Shown here piece after piece: positions 16,918-24,491 of a stretch of 64,000 bases of DNA. The stretch is from positions 1 through 64,000 of the forward strand of contig CAMCUD010000011.1 in assembly GCA_945878865.1 (NCBI GenBank), in the 5' to 3' direction. Both the position numbers and the translations under genes were made by a program. The notes under the pieces are model-generated. The model was given only the letters and a program-made list of their open reading frames with translations, made no database searches and was not told the DNA's origin. Source of the DNA: Bifidobacterium breve. GTDB lineage: Bacteria; Actinomycetota; Thermoleophilia; Solirubrobacterales; Solirubrobacteraceae. The stretch's first letter is position 1. Every line of letters begins with the position of its first letter.

Positions 16918-16941
16918 GGGTGTCCCTGGGAGAGGGCGCCC
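16918..16941 (+). promoter_or_regulatory. Leader hairpin of secreted paralog A (GGGAGA loop)
   Basis: Arms GGGTGTCC (16918-16925) and GGGCGCCC (16934-16941) pair fully as RNA if two G-U pairs are allowed. The loop is CTGGGAGA. The hairpin ends 21 nt before the ATG and is followed by AGGAGGAG. The downstream half aligns closely with the leader of paralog B. Confidence 0.5.
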
Positions 16942-16962
16942 CTTGCAGGAGGAGAGAGGCGT

Positions 16963-17694
16963 ATGAGGTTCGGTATCCCCGCCGCGATCGCCGCTGCGAT
17001 CGTGCTCGTGGTCCCCGCGGCCGCCCAGGCTGAGCTGGTTCGGAAGTTCACGATCACGGCGACACCCGGGAAGGCGAGCTCCGCGAAGAAGAAGTACCCG
17101 ATCACCCTGAAGGCGGTCGTGTCGCAGAACGACACGACCGGCGCGCTGCCGCCCACGCTCACGCGGGCGACGCTGCTGCTGCCGCCCGGCTCGACCTGGA
17201 ACGGCGACCTGTTCCCGAAGTGCTCGGGCAGCTCCATCGACGCGGCGAAGACCACCGACGACTGCCCGGAAGGGTCGATCGTCGGCTCGGGCAAGGTCGC
17301 GGGCGGGGCGCCGGGCGGGATCGTTCAGGACGACGTCACGATCACCGCGGCCAACGGTGGCAAGTCGACGGTCAACCTCTTCGTCGAGGGCACGAGCCCC
17401 CTGCGGCTGCAGTCGAACATCGAGGTCAAGCTCAAGAAGCTGAGCGGCAAGTTCGGCATGCGCGCCGACATCCCGGTGCCCGAGTCGCTGCAGGAGCCCG
17501 CACCCGGCGTGCCGGTGTCGATCACGAGCCTGCAGCTGACGATCGGCAAGTCCAAGAAGGTCAAGGGCGTGACGCGCGGCATCATCGAGGTCACGAAGTG
17601 CAACGGCGGCAAGTGGTACGGCCAGGGCACACTCGATTTCCGCGACGCCGAGAGCTTCTCGGCCGATCAGACGCTTCCCTGCAAGCAGGGCTGA
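16963..17694 (+). CDS. Secreted four-cysteine paralog A
   Basis: A 243-residue secreted protein, first of five paralogs here. Residues 1-23 form a signal peptide (cleavage near AAAQA). The mature part looks like one or two beta-sandwich domains with lysine-rich strands (KASSAKKKYPITL). Family blocks are present: NGDLFPKCSGSSID, TTDDCPEGSIVGSGK, NLFVEGTSPLRLQSN, LQEPAPGVPVSI and RGIIEVTKCNGGKW. Four cysteines are shared by all members, suggesting two disulfides. It is the most divergent copy, lacking the GLAPGPITQND block (here GGAPGGIVQDD). Function unknown; a surface or matrix protein is a guess. Confidence 0.88.
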   Translation: MRFGIPAAIAAAIVLVVPAAAQAELVRKFTITATPGKASSAKKKYPITLKAVVSQNDTTGALPPTLTRATLLLPPGSTWNGDLFPKCSGSSIDAAKTTDDCPEGSIVGSGKVAGGAPGGIVQDDVTITAANGGKSTVNLFVEGTSPLRLQSNIEVKLKKLSGKFGMRADIPVPESLQEPAPGVPVSITSLQLTIGKSKKVKGVTRGIIEVTKCNGGKWYGQGTLDFRDAESFSADQTLPCKQG

Positions 17695-17700
17695 GCGCGC

Positions 17701-17736
17701 ACGGCGCGGCGTGCCTGGGCGGGCACGCCGCGCCGT
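17701..17736 (+). terminator. Hairpin terminator after paralog A
   Basis: A perfect 15-bp inverted repeat (17701-17715 and 17722-17736) with a 6-nt loop begins 6 nt after the stop of paralog A. The last bases abut a TAGACT hexamer that may be the -10 of the next gene. Confidence 0.75.
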
Positions 17737-17748
17737 AGACTCGCCGGG

Positions 17749-18873
17749 GTGCGCACGCTCGTCGTCTCCGACCTGCATCTCGGCCGGCGCGACGGTGACG
17801 ACGTGCTGCAGCGGCCCGTCGTCCGTGCGTCGCTCATCGCGCGCCTGGGCGGCGTCGACCGCCTCGTCCTGCTCGGCGACACCGTCGAGCTGCGGCATGG
17901 TCCCGCGCACGAGGCGATCGCCGCAGCGACGCCGGTGCTGCAGGAGCTGGGCGCCGCGATGGCCGGCCCCGGCCGCGAGATCATCATCGTGCCGGGCAAC
18001 CACGATCACGAGCTGCTGGCCGACTGGCATGCCCAGCGCGTCCGCGACGGCGCAGAGCCGCTCGGCCTGGAGCATCGGGTCACGCCGCAGGAGGCGTCGT
18101 GGGCGGCCCGGCAGGTCGCCGATGCGCTCGCCCCCTCGGCGGTCCAGTTCGCCTACCCCGGGATCTGGCTGCGCGAGGACGTGTACGCCCTGCACGGCCA
18201 TTACCTCGACGCGCACAGCACCATCCCGACGTTTGAGCGTCTGGCGGCCGGGGTCACCGGGCGTGTGGCCGGCACGGTGCCCGACGGGCGCGCCCGGCCC
18301 GACGACTACGAGCGCGTGCTGGCGCCGAACTACGCCTGGTCGGCGGCGATCGCCCAGCGCGCGGATCCACGCAAGGCGGCGAAGGGTGCGGCCAGCGGTG
18401 CGCGGGTCTACCGGATGCTCACCGGCGACGGCCACCGGCCGATCAGCCACCGGGTGCTCGCCAGCCTGTTCCCGCTGGCGGTCGCGGTGATCAACCGCAC
18501 CGGGATCGGGCCGGTCCGCGCCGACATCAGTGGGCCGGGACTGCGCGTCGCGGTGCTCGAGGCGATCGGGGAGGCGGTGCGCCGGCTCGACGTCGGCGCG
18601 GCCCACGTGATCTTCGGGCACAGCCATCGCGCAGGCCCTCTAACCGGCGACGATGAGACCGAATGGCGCACCACCGCAACTTCGCTGCACAACACGGGTT
18701 CGTGGGTCTACGAAGGGCACTTCGTGCACGGGTCTGATGGGGAGAGTCCGTATTGGCCGGGCTGCGCCATCGCTGTGGACGAAGCGCCCGAGGTGCCACC
18801 ACGGCTCGAGCGCCTGCTCGCAGACGTCCCGAGGGACGCATTGCGAACCACAGGTTTGCCCGTCACCCGTTGA
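17749..18873 (+). CDS. Calcineurin-like metallophosphoesterase
   Basis: A 374-residue phosphoesterase with all metal motifs: VVSDLHLGRRDGD at the N-terminus, LLGDTVELRHG, IVPGNHDHELL and the late FGHSHRAGPL. No signal peptide. The insert between residues 130 and 270 is larger than in minimal family members and contains short hydrophobic stretches. The GTG start at 17749 has a TAGACT hexamer ending 7 nt upstream and no ribosome site. It interrupts the row of secreted paralogs, between copies A and B. Substrate (nucleotide, lipid or protein) cannot be inferred. Confidence 0.88.
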   Translation: MRTLVVSDLHLGRRDGDDVLQRPVVRASLIARLGGVDRLVLLGDTVELRHGPAHEAIAAATPVLQELGAAMAGPGREIIIVPGNHDHELLADWHAQRVRDGAEPLGLEHRVTPQEASWAARQVADALAPSAVQFAYPGIWLREDVYALHGHYLDAHSTIPTFERLAAGVTGRVAGTVPDGRARPDDYERVLAPNYAWSAAIAQRADPRKAAKGAASGARVYRMLTGDGHRPISHRVLASLFPLAVAVINRTGIGPVRADISGPGLRVAVLEAIGEAVRRLDVGAAHVIFGHSHRAGPLTGDDETEWRTTATSLHNTGSWVYEGHFVHGSDGESPYWPGCAIAVDEAPEVPPRLERLLADVPRDALRTTGLPVTR

Positions 18874-18894
18874 TGGCATAGTGCGGTCATCGAA

Positions 18895-18918
18895 GGCGCC
18901 GTATCGGGAGATGGCGCC
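18895..18918 (+). promoter_or_regulatory. Leader hairpin of secreted paralog B (CGGGAGA loop)
   Basis: GGCGCC arms (18895-18900 and 18913-18918) enclose the loop GTATCGGGAGAT. The hairpin ends 22 nt before the ATG, with GGAGGAG between. The GGGAGA and GGCGCCCC elements are shared with the leader of paralog A. Confidence 0.5.
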
Positions 18919-18940
18919 CCGACGGAGGAGAATCCACCCC

Positions 18941-19666
18941 ATGAAGAAGTACATCGCGCCTGCGGTTGCCCTTGCGGCGGCACTGGCCATTCCGACTGCG
19001 GCGCAGGCCACGGTCACGCAGGACTTCACCATCTCGGCGTCGCCGGCCAAGGCCAGCACGTCGAAGAAGAAGGTGCCGATCACGCTGAGCGTGAGCACGG
19101 GCACGAAGGACGACACGGGCGCCCAGCCGCCCACGACGAAGGCCGCCACGCTCTTCTTCCCGAAGGGTTCTGTCTGGAACGGCAACCTGTTCCCGACGTG
19201 CAAGGCCAGCGTCATCGACGGCGCGAAGTCCACCGAGGACTGCCCGTCCGGCTCGATCGTCGGCTCCGGCAAGGCCGCCGGCCTCGCTCCGGGCCCGATC
19301 ACGCAGAACGACCTGAAGATCACCGTCGCCAACGGCGGCAAGTCGGTCGTCAACATGTTCGTCGAGGGCACGAGCCCGCTGCGTATCCAGTCGAACATCG
19401 AGGCGAAGGTCTCGTACGCGAAGGGCGGCGTGAAGCTCTACGTCCCGATCCCCACGAACCTCCAGGAGCCCGCTCCGGGCGTCCCGGTCGCGATCACGCT
19501 CTTCTCGGTCAAGGTCGGCAAGTCGGCCAAGATCAAGGGCCAGAAGCGCGGCATCATCGAGGTCAACAAGTGCGACGGCGGCAAGTGGAGCGGCAACGGC
19601 ACGTTTGACTACGTCAACGCTCCGAGCATCGACGTCGAGCGCAGCATCAAGTGCTCGAAGGGCTGA
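18941..19666 (+). CDS. Secreted four-cysteine paralog B
   Basis: A 241-residue member of the five-copy secreted family. The signal peptide is residues 1-22 (MKKYIAPAVALAAALAIPTA, cleaved near AQA). The mature chain opens TVTQDFTISASPAKAST and shows the full set of blocks: GAQPPTTKAATLFFP, NGNLFPTCKASVID, STEDCPSGSIVGSGKAAG, LAPGPITQNDLKI, VEGTSPLRIQSN, NLQEPAPGVPVAITLF and KRGIIEVNKCDGGKW. The GGAGGAG ribosome site fits the ATG. A dyad overlaps the stop. The lysine-rich strands and near-constant central half suggest a structural or binding surface rather than an enzyme. Confidence 0.9.
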   Translation: MKKYIAPAVALAAALAIPTAAQATVTQDFTISASPAKASTSKKKVPITLSVSTGTKDDTGAQPPTTKAATLFFPKGSVWNGNLFPTCKASVIDGAKSTEDCPSGSIVGSGKAAGLAPGPITQNDLKITVANGGKSVVNMFVEGTSPLRIQSNIEAKVSYAKGGVKLYVPIPTNLQEPAPGVPVAITLFSVKVGKSAKIKGQKRGIIEVNKCDGGKWSGNGTFDYVNAPSIDVERSIKCSKG

Positions 19667-19679
19667 TCTGACGATCAGC
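19662..19679. terminator. Bidirectional terminator-like dyad between convergent genes
   Basis: A perfect 7-bp inverted repeat, GCTGATC (19662-19668) and GATCAGC (19673-19679), has loop TGAC and spans the stop codon of paralog B. It ends 7 bases before the stop of the convergent redoxin gene. Confidence 0.55.
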
Positions 19680-19686
19680 TGACGCG

Positions 19687-20427
19687 TCACACCACGCCGG
19701 GCGCGAACTGCACGGCGTGGATCGTCACCCCGTCGCCGCCCTCGAGTTCGAGGACGGCGGCGGTGTGGCGCCCGTGCTCTGCGAGGGGCACGCAGCCGGA
19801 GTGCTCCACGACGATCTCGCGCCCGTTCGCGCGCAGGGTCCCCGCTCCGGACACCACGGCCCAGGCCGAGCCCGCCTCGTACGGGCCGCTGTAGGCGCCG
19901 ACCTTCTCCTCGGTGGGCTGCCCGACCCGCGCATCCTCCGCGTCCTCGGGCCGCTGGGGGGCGACAAGCTCGCCCTCGACCCCGAGGAGCTGCTGGATCT
20001 CGCGCTCGGTCTCCTGGTACAGGCCCTCGCCGTAGTGGTAGCTGTGGAGCCAGAGCTCCGGCGTCCACAGGTACCGGGCGGGCCAGCCCTTGTTGCCGTA
20101 GTCGTGCCACAACCGCCACTCGCCGTCGATCGCGACGGGATAGGTGATGCCGAGCCGCTCGACCGCCGCGCGGATCTCCTCCTCGTCCTGCGAGGGCGGG
20201 TACGCGCCGGCGTGCACGCCGATGACGCGCAGGCCGTCGGCCTCGTACTTCTCGTGCCACGCCTGCAAGTACGGGATGGTGCGCAGGCTGTTGACCCGGC
20301 AGAAGTCCCAGAACTCGACGAGCACCGGGCGTCCCTTCTGCTGGTCCATGCGCAGCATCGCGACGTTCGCCCACTTCAGCTCGCGCGGGAGCGGGGGCGC
20401 GGGGATGGTCTCAGCGGGGGCCAGCAC
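19687..20427 (-). CDS. Thioredoxin-fold redoxin with a single active-site Cys
   Basis: A 246-residue protein whose first half is a redoxin or DipZ-like thioredoxin domain: RPVLVEFWDFCRVNSLRTIP near residue 30, then RVIGVHAGAYPPSQ, and YPVAIDGEWRLWHDYGNKGWP with the cis-Pro region. The usual CxxC is CRVN, leaving one Cys, so it may use a one-Cys mechanism or only bind. The second half (about 150-246) is a separate beta-rich domain. The GTG at 20427 is preferred because TACCGT ends 8 nt upstream; longer in-frame versions are arginine-rich. No signal peptide is evident from this start. It sits antisense between secreted paralogs B and C. Confidence 0.78.
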   Translation of the reverse strand: MLAPAETIPAPPLPRELKWANVAMLRMDQQKGRPVLVEFWDFCRVNSLRTIPYLQAWHEKYEADGLRVIGVHAGAYPPSQDEEEIRAAVERLGITYPVAIDGEWRLWHDYGNKGWPARYLWTPELWLHSYHYGEGLYQETEREIQQLLGVEGELVAPQRPEDAEDARVGQPTEEKVGAYSGPYEAGSAWAVVSGAGTLRANGREIVVEHSGCVPLAEHGRHTAAVLELEGGDGVTIHAVQFAPGVV

Positions 20428-20488
20428 GGCGGGCGACGGTAGCAGCGCGTCGATTGCGCCGCCGCCGTGTTCAAAGAGGAAGAAGGGC

Positions 20489-20509
20489 CGGGGTCCGGGA
20501 CGTGCCCCG
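20489..20509 (+). promoter_or_regulatory. Leader hairpin of secreted paralog C (CCGGGA loop)
   Basis: CGGGG (20489-20493) and CCCCG (20505-20509) enclose the loop TCCGGGACGTG. It ends 29 nt before the ATG of paralog C, which has AAGGGAGAAG as ribosome site. The stem is short, so this is the weakest of the set. Confidence 0.35.
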
Positions 20510-20538
20510 TCGGAACCAGACACAAGGGAGAAGCTCCG

Positions 20539-21291
20539 ATGGTCCGTCTCACCACGCTCGCCGCGGTCACCACCGCCGCGGCCCTCACCCTGCCGGCGGC
20601 CGCCGGCGCGGAGGTCATCCAGGACTTCAGCGCCAAGGTCGACAGCCGCACCAGCGGCGTCAAGGCCGGATCGAAGAAGACGCCGCGGCCGCACAGCCTC
20701 CGGATCACGACCGGCACCCGTGACACGACCGGCGCCCAGCCGCCCACGACCAAGCGGGCCACGATCTACTTCCCGCGCGGCGCGCGCTTCAACGGCGCGT
20801 GGTTCCGCTCCTGCTCGTCGTCGACGATCGACGCCGCCAAGAGCACGGACGACTGCTCCAGCGCGGCGCGCGTGGGCAAGGGCAAGGCCGCGGGCCTGGC
20901 GCCCGGCCCGATCACGCAGAACGATCTGCGGATCACCGCCGTCAACGGCAACAAGGGCAAGTACGTCAACCTCTTCGTCGAGGGCACGAGCCCCCTGCGC
21001 ATCCAGAGCAACATCGTCGCGCGCGTCAGCCGGTCCAGCGGCGACTACTCGTACAAGCTCGACGTGCCGATTCCGCAGAACCTCCAGGAGCCCGCGCCCG
21101 GCGTTCCGGTGGCCATCACGAACTTCGATGTGACCGTCTCGAAGAAGACCGTGAAGCGCTCCGGCAAGACCCGCGGCTTCATCGAATCGAGCTCCTGCCC
21201 GTCGAACCGGCGCTGGAAGTTCAAGGGTGTGTTCGAATACACGAGCGGCAGCCCCGTCACGGTGACCGACACCGTGACGTGCCGCCGGTAA
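20539..21291 (+). CDS. Secreted four-cysteine paralog C
   Basis: A 250-residue family member with a signal peptide at residues 1-23 (cleavage near AGA). It is more basic than the others (KAGSKKTPRPHSLRI) and has small insertions, for example in the SSCPSNRRWKFKG segment near the C-terminus. The SIVGSGK block is altered to AARVGKGK. GAQPPTTKRATIYFP, GLAPGPITQNDLRI, VEGTSPLRIQSN and LQEPAPGVPVAI are intact, as are the four cysteines (SCSS, DDCS, SSCP, VTCRR). It is divergent from the redoxin gene, with 111 bp between starts. Confidence 0.88.
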   Translation: MVRLTTLAAVTTAAALTLPAAAGAEVIQDFSAKVDSRTSGVKAGSKKTPRPHSLRITTGTRDTTGAQPPTTKRATIYFPRGARFNGAWFRSCSSSTIDAAKSTDDCSSAARVGKGKAAGLAPGPITQNDLRITAVNGNKGKYVNLFVEGTSPLRIQSNIVARVSRSSGDYSYKLDVPIPQNLQEPAPGVPVAITNFDVTVSKKTVKRSGKTRGFIESSSCPSNRRWKFKGVFEYTSGSPVTVTDTVTCRR

Positions 21292-21308
21292 CAGCTCTCT
21301 CGGGGACC

Positions 21309-21349
21309 GGGTGTTGGGGGGTCATTCGGGAGGGTTGCCCCCAACACCC
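21309..21349 (+). promoter_or_regulatory. Hairpin between paralogs C and D (terminator or leader element)
   Basis: A perfect 12-bp stem (21309-21320 and 21338-21349) encloses a 17-nt loop containing TCGGGAGGG. It lies 18 nt after the stop of C and ends 26 nt before the ATG of D. There is little room for a promoter after it, so it may be both terminator of C and leader element of D. Confidence 0.65.
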
Positions 21350-21375
21350 AACTCATGGGAGACGGAGAGACATAC

Positions 21376-22107
21376 ATGCGTAGGACGACGATGTCCCTGG
21401 CCCTGATGGCCGCGGCCGCGCTCGCGCTGCCCGCCGCCGCGAACGCGACGGTCTCGCAGGACTTCTCGCTCTCGGCGAAGCCCGGCAAGGCGAGCACCGC
21501 GACGAAGAAGGTCCCGATCACGCTGAACTTCAGCACGGGCACGAAGGACGATTCCGGCGCGCAGCCGCCGACGACGTCGAAGGCGGCCGTCTACTTCCCG
21601 GCGGGTTCCGTCTACAACGGCAACCTGTTCCCGAAGTGCTCGGCGAGCTCGATCGACGCGGCGAAGTCCACGGACGACTGCCCGGCCAAGTCGATCATCG
21701 GCAGCGGCAAGGCGGCCGGTCTGGCCCCGGGTCCGATCACGCAGAACGACCTGACGATCAAGGTCGCCAACGGCGGCGGCTCGAACGTCAACCTGTTCGT
21801 CGAGGGCACGAGCCCGCTGCGGATCCAGTCGAACCTCGCGGGCAAGATGACGAAGGCGACCGGCGATTTCGGCCTGAAGCTCTCCGTCGACATCCCGCAG
21901 AACCTCCAGGAGCCGGCCCCGGGTGTCCCGGTCGCCATCACGCTCTTCCAGGTCAAGGTCGGCGGCAGCATCACGAAGAACGGCGTGAAGCGCGGCCTGA
22001 TCGAGGTCAACAAGTGCAACGGCACCTGGAAGTCCAAGGGCGAGTTCACGTACAAGACGGGCGAGGTCGCGACGGTCGGCGCCTCGCAGAAGTGCTCGAA
22101 GGGCTGA
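21376..22107 (+). CDS. Secreted four-cysteine paralog D
   Basis: A 243-residue member very close to paralog B. The signal peptide is residues 1-22 (MRRTTMSLALMAAAALALP, cleaved near ANA). All blocks are intact: GAQPPTTSKAAVYFP, NGNLFPKCSASSID, STDDCPAKSIIGSGK, GLAPGPITQNDLTI, VEGTSPLRIQSN, NLQEPAPGVPVAITLF and RGLIEVNKCNGTW. The start at 21376 is chosen over an in-frame ATG 21 nt upstream because GGGAGACGGAGAG precedes it and the signal peptide begins there. High identity to B and E suggests recent duplication or selection for conservation. Confidence 0.9.
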   Translation: MRRTTMSLALMAAAALALPAAANATVSQDFSLSAKPGKASTATKKVPITLNFSTGTKDDSGAQPPTTSKAAVYFPAGSVYNGNLFPKCSASSIDAAKSTDDCPAKSIIGSGKAAGLAPGPITQNDLTIKVANGGGSNVNLFVEGTSPLRIQSNLAGKMTKATGDFGLKLSVDIPQNLQEPAPGVPVAITLFQVKVGGSITKNGVKRGLIEVNKCNGTWKSKGEFTYKTGEVATVGASQKCSKG

Positions 22108-22131
22108 GCCCTCGCGCATGACGTGACGTCT

Positions 22132-22166
22132 CCGGGCGCGGGCGGGAAACTTCCGCCCGCGTCCGG
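22132..22166 (+). terminator. Hairpin terminator after paralog D
   Basis: Arms 22132-22145 and 22153-22166 pair over 14 positions, with one G-T (RNA G-U) pair. The loop is GAAACTT. A T-rich TGTTCTTCT follows, making this the most canonical intrinsic terminator in the window. Confidence 0.8.
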
Positions 22167-22204
22167 TGTTCTTCTGGGTGTAGGTCATCGCCAGCGCGCG
22201 ATGC

Positions 22205-22224
22205 GCCGGTCACGGGTGACCGGC
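22205..22224 (+). promoter_or_regulatory. 20-bp palindrome upstream of paralog E
   Basis: GCCGGTCAC and GTGACCGGC are perfect 9-bp arms around a GG centre. The palindrome ends 25 nt before the ATG of paralog E, the same position as the leader hairpins of the other copies. It could be a protein operator or an RNA hairpin with a CGGG loop. Confidence 0.6.
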
Positions 22225-22249
22225 ACCCCTCCCCCCAGACTGGAGTTCC

Positions 22250-22987
22250 ATGACGTCACGTATCCTGGCGCCGGCCGTCGCGGCCGCCGCCCTGCTCGCG
22301 GTTCCTGTCACCGCGCTCGCCGAGCCGGTGCAGGACTTCTCGGTGAAGGCGTCTCCGACGAAGGCGGGCACCTCGAGCAAGCCGAAGAGCGTCACGCTGA
22401 ACGTGTCGCTGGGCTCGCGCGAGACGACCCCCGGCGCGCAGCCCCCGACGCTCAGCGCCGTCGACATCTACTTCCCCGCCGGCTCGAAGTACAACGGCGA
22501 CCTGTTCCCGACGTGCAAGGCGTCGGTCATCGACGCCGAGAAGTCGACCGACGCCTGCCCGAAGGGCTCGATCGTCGGCTCCGGGAAGGCCGCCGGACTG
22601 GCGCCGGGCCCGATCACCCAGAACGATCTGACGATCACCGCGGCCAACGGCGGGAAGAACAAGATCAACCTGTTCGTGGAGGGCGCGAGCCCGCTGCGGA
22701 TCCAGAGCAACATCGTCGGCACGCTCTCGAGCGCCTCGGGCGACTTCGGCCTGAAGCTGAAGGTCCCCGTGCCGGCGAACCTGCAGGAGCCGGCCCCGGG
22801 TGTCCCGGTCGCCATCACGCTCTTCCAGGTGAAGATCGCCAAGTCGATCAAGAAGGCCGGCAAGACCCGCGGCCTCATCGAGATCTCGAAGTGCAAGGGC
22901 GGCACGTGGAAGTCGAAGGGCGACTTCACGTACGCCGGCGGCGCGCCGTCGAAGACGGTCGCCGTCTCGCAGAAGTGCACCGCGTAG
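22250..22987 (+). CDS. Secreted four-cysteine paralog E
   Basis: A 245-residue family member. The signal peptide is residues 1-24 (MTSRILAPAVAAAALLAVP, cleaved near ALA). The mature chain opens EPVQDFSVKASPTKAGT. Family blocks are GAQPPTLSAVDIYFP, NGDLFPTCKASVID, STDACPKGSIVGSGK, GLAPGPITQNDLTI, VEGASPLRIQSN (Ala for Thr), LQEPAPGVPVAITLF and RGLIEISKCKGGTW. Four cysteines are conserved. The ribosome site is CTGGAG. The gene ends the cassette and is followed by a strong hairpin. Confidence 0.9.
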   Translation: MTSRILAPAVAAAALLAVPVTALAEPVQDFSVKASPTKAGTSSKPKSVTLNVSLGSRETTPGAQPPTLSAVDIYFPAGSKYNGDLFPTCKASVIDAEKSTDACPKGSIVGSGKAAGLAPGPITQNDLTITAANGGKNKINLFVEGASPLRIQSNIVGTLSSASGDFGLKLKVPVPANLQEPAPGVPVAITLFQVKIAKSIKKAGKTRGLIEISKCKGGTWKSKGDFTYAGGAPSKTVAVSQKCTA

Positions 22988-23001
22988 GCAGATAGCCTTC
23001 C

Positions 23002-23039
23002 GGGGACGGGCGGGCGCCACAGGCCGTCCGTCCGTCCCC
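23002..23039 (+). terminator. Hairpin terminator closing the paralog cassette
   Basis: Arms 23002-23013 and 23028-23039 form a 12-bp stem with one G-U pair and a 14-nt loop. It lies 15 nt after the stop of paralog E and directly before the promoter of the next gene. Confidence 0.7.
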
Positions 23040-23057
23040 ATGTACACTTCTGTACGT

Positions 23058-24491
23058 ATGTCTCACCGGAGTCGCCTGGCCACGGTGGCCGGTGCGGCCA
23101 TCCTCTCCGGCCTGTTCTTCGTCCCCGACGCCTCGGCCCACGGGATCGTCGGCGTCCAGGACCTCCCGATCCCGCGCTGGCTCTTCGGCTGGGCCGCGTC
23201 GATCGTGCTCGTCGTGTCCTTCGTCGGGCTGGCGGTCATGTGGCCGAAGCCCAAGCTCCAAGAGCCGCGCGAACGGCGTCTGGCGCCGGTGCCGCGCATC
23301 CTCGACCCGCTCTTCGGGCTCTTCGGCGTCTTCATCTTCTTCGTCACGGTGTACGCCGGCCTGGCGGGCACCGACGTCGACAGCGCGAACCTCGCGCCGA
23401 CGATGGTCTACGTCATCGTCTGGGTCGGCGCGGTGTTCGTCGCGATCCTGTTCGGCGACTGGTGGAAGGCCGTCAGCCCGTGGCGCGCGCTGGGCCGCTT
23501 CGGCGGCTGGGTCGCCCAGCGCATCGGCGGGGACGCCCTGCCGGCGCCGCTCCCATACCCCGAGCGGCTTGGGCGGTGGCCCGCCGCGATCGGGCTCGTC
23601 GGCTTTGCGTGGGTCGAGCTCGTCTGGACGCGGCACACCGAGCCATCGGTCATCGCCGTGCTGCTCATCGTCTACGCGATCGTGATGCTCGTCGGGATGA
23701 GCCTCTACGGCGTCGAGGCGTGGACGCGCAACGCGGACGCGTTCGGCGTCTACTTCGGCCTGTTCGCGCGGATGTCGCCGCTGCGCTGGGAGCGCGGCGC
23801 CGTGTTCGGCCGTCCGCCGCTGGGCGGTCTGCCGTCGCTCGACCCCCGGGCCGGCACGCTGGCGGTGATGCTCGTCGCCATCGGGACGACGACGTTCGAC
23901 GGGTTCTCCCAAGGCCCCGTCTGGAACGACCTCGCCCCGAAGCTCACCGACCTCATCGCCGATCTCGGGTTCTCGCAGGCCACGGCGCTGCAGATCGCCT
24001 TCACCATCGGGCTGCTGCTGGTCATCGGCGTCGTCACCGGCCTCTTCTGGCTGGGCATCAACGGCATGAAGACGGTGAGCACCCAGTACAGCGCGCACGA
24101 GCTCGCGCGGATGTTCGCCCACACCCTCGTGCCGATCGCCGCGGCGTACGTCGTCGCGCACTACTTCTCGCTGCTGGCCTATCAGGGGCAGGCGCTGGCC
24201 TATCTGGCGTCCAATCCGCTCGGTGACGTCCTGGCGCCCGGCGACACCGGCATCTTCGGGACGGCGGGGTGGACGATCGACTACGGGTGGGTCGGCGCGA
24301 ACGCCATCTGGTACGTCCAGGTGGCGGCGCTCGTCATCGGCCACGTCTGCGGCCTGATCCTCGCCCACGATCGCGCGATCTCCGTGTACGGCAACGCGCG
24401 GGAGGCGACCCGCTCGCAGTACTGGATGCTCGCGGTCATGGTGGCGTTCACGAGCCTCGGGCTGTGGCTCCTCTCGGCGGCGAACGCATGA
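23058..24491 (+). CDS. Polytopic membrane protein, possibly fenitrothion-hydrolase-like
   Basis: A 477-residue integral membrane protein. A signal-like first helix ends near SAHG, followed by VGVQDLPIPRWLFGW and about ten further membrane helices. Scattered conserved-looking His/Trp residues (FGDWWKAVSPWRAL, VAHYFSLLAYQGQAL, VGANAIWYVQVAALVIGH) suggest metal or cofactor handling. The opening recalls proteins annotated as fenitrothion hydrolase in actinobacteria; that match is from memory and weak. TACACT ends 9 nt before the ATG. A 63-residue membrane protein overlaps its stop, and an SCO-like gene converges, so a link to copper or oxidase biology is possible. Confidence 0.7.
   Translation: MSHRSRLATVAGAAILSGLFFVPDASAHGIVGVQDLPIPRWLFGWAASIVLVVSFVGLAVMWPKPKLQEPRERRLAPVPRILDPLFGLFGVFIFFVTVYAGLAGTDVDSANLAPTMVYVIVWVGAVFVAILFGDWWKAVSPWRALGRFGGWVAQRIGGDALPAPLPYPERLGRWPAAIGLVGFAWVELVWTRHTEPSVIAVLLIVYAIVMLVGMSLYGVEAWTRNADAFGVYFGLFARMSPLRWERGAVFGRPPLGGLPSLDPRAGTLAVMLVAIGTTTFDGFSQGPVWNDLAPKLTDLIADLGFSQATALQIAFTIGLLLVIGVVTGLFWLGINGMKTVSTQYSAHELARMFAHTLVPIAAAYVVAHYFSLLAYQGQALAYLASNPLGDVLAPGDTGIFGTAGWTIDYGWVGANAIWYVQVAALVIGHVCGLILAHDRAISVYGNAREATRSQYWMLAVMVAFTSLGLWLLSAANA

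Noticed and set aside
23042-23055. GTACA-CTTC-TGTAC dyad as an operator
   Set aside because: Arms are only 5 bp and overlap the -10 TACACT. It may be incidental, so it was not listed separately.
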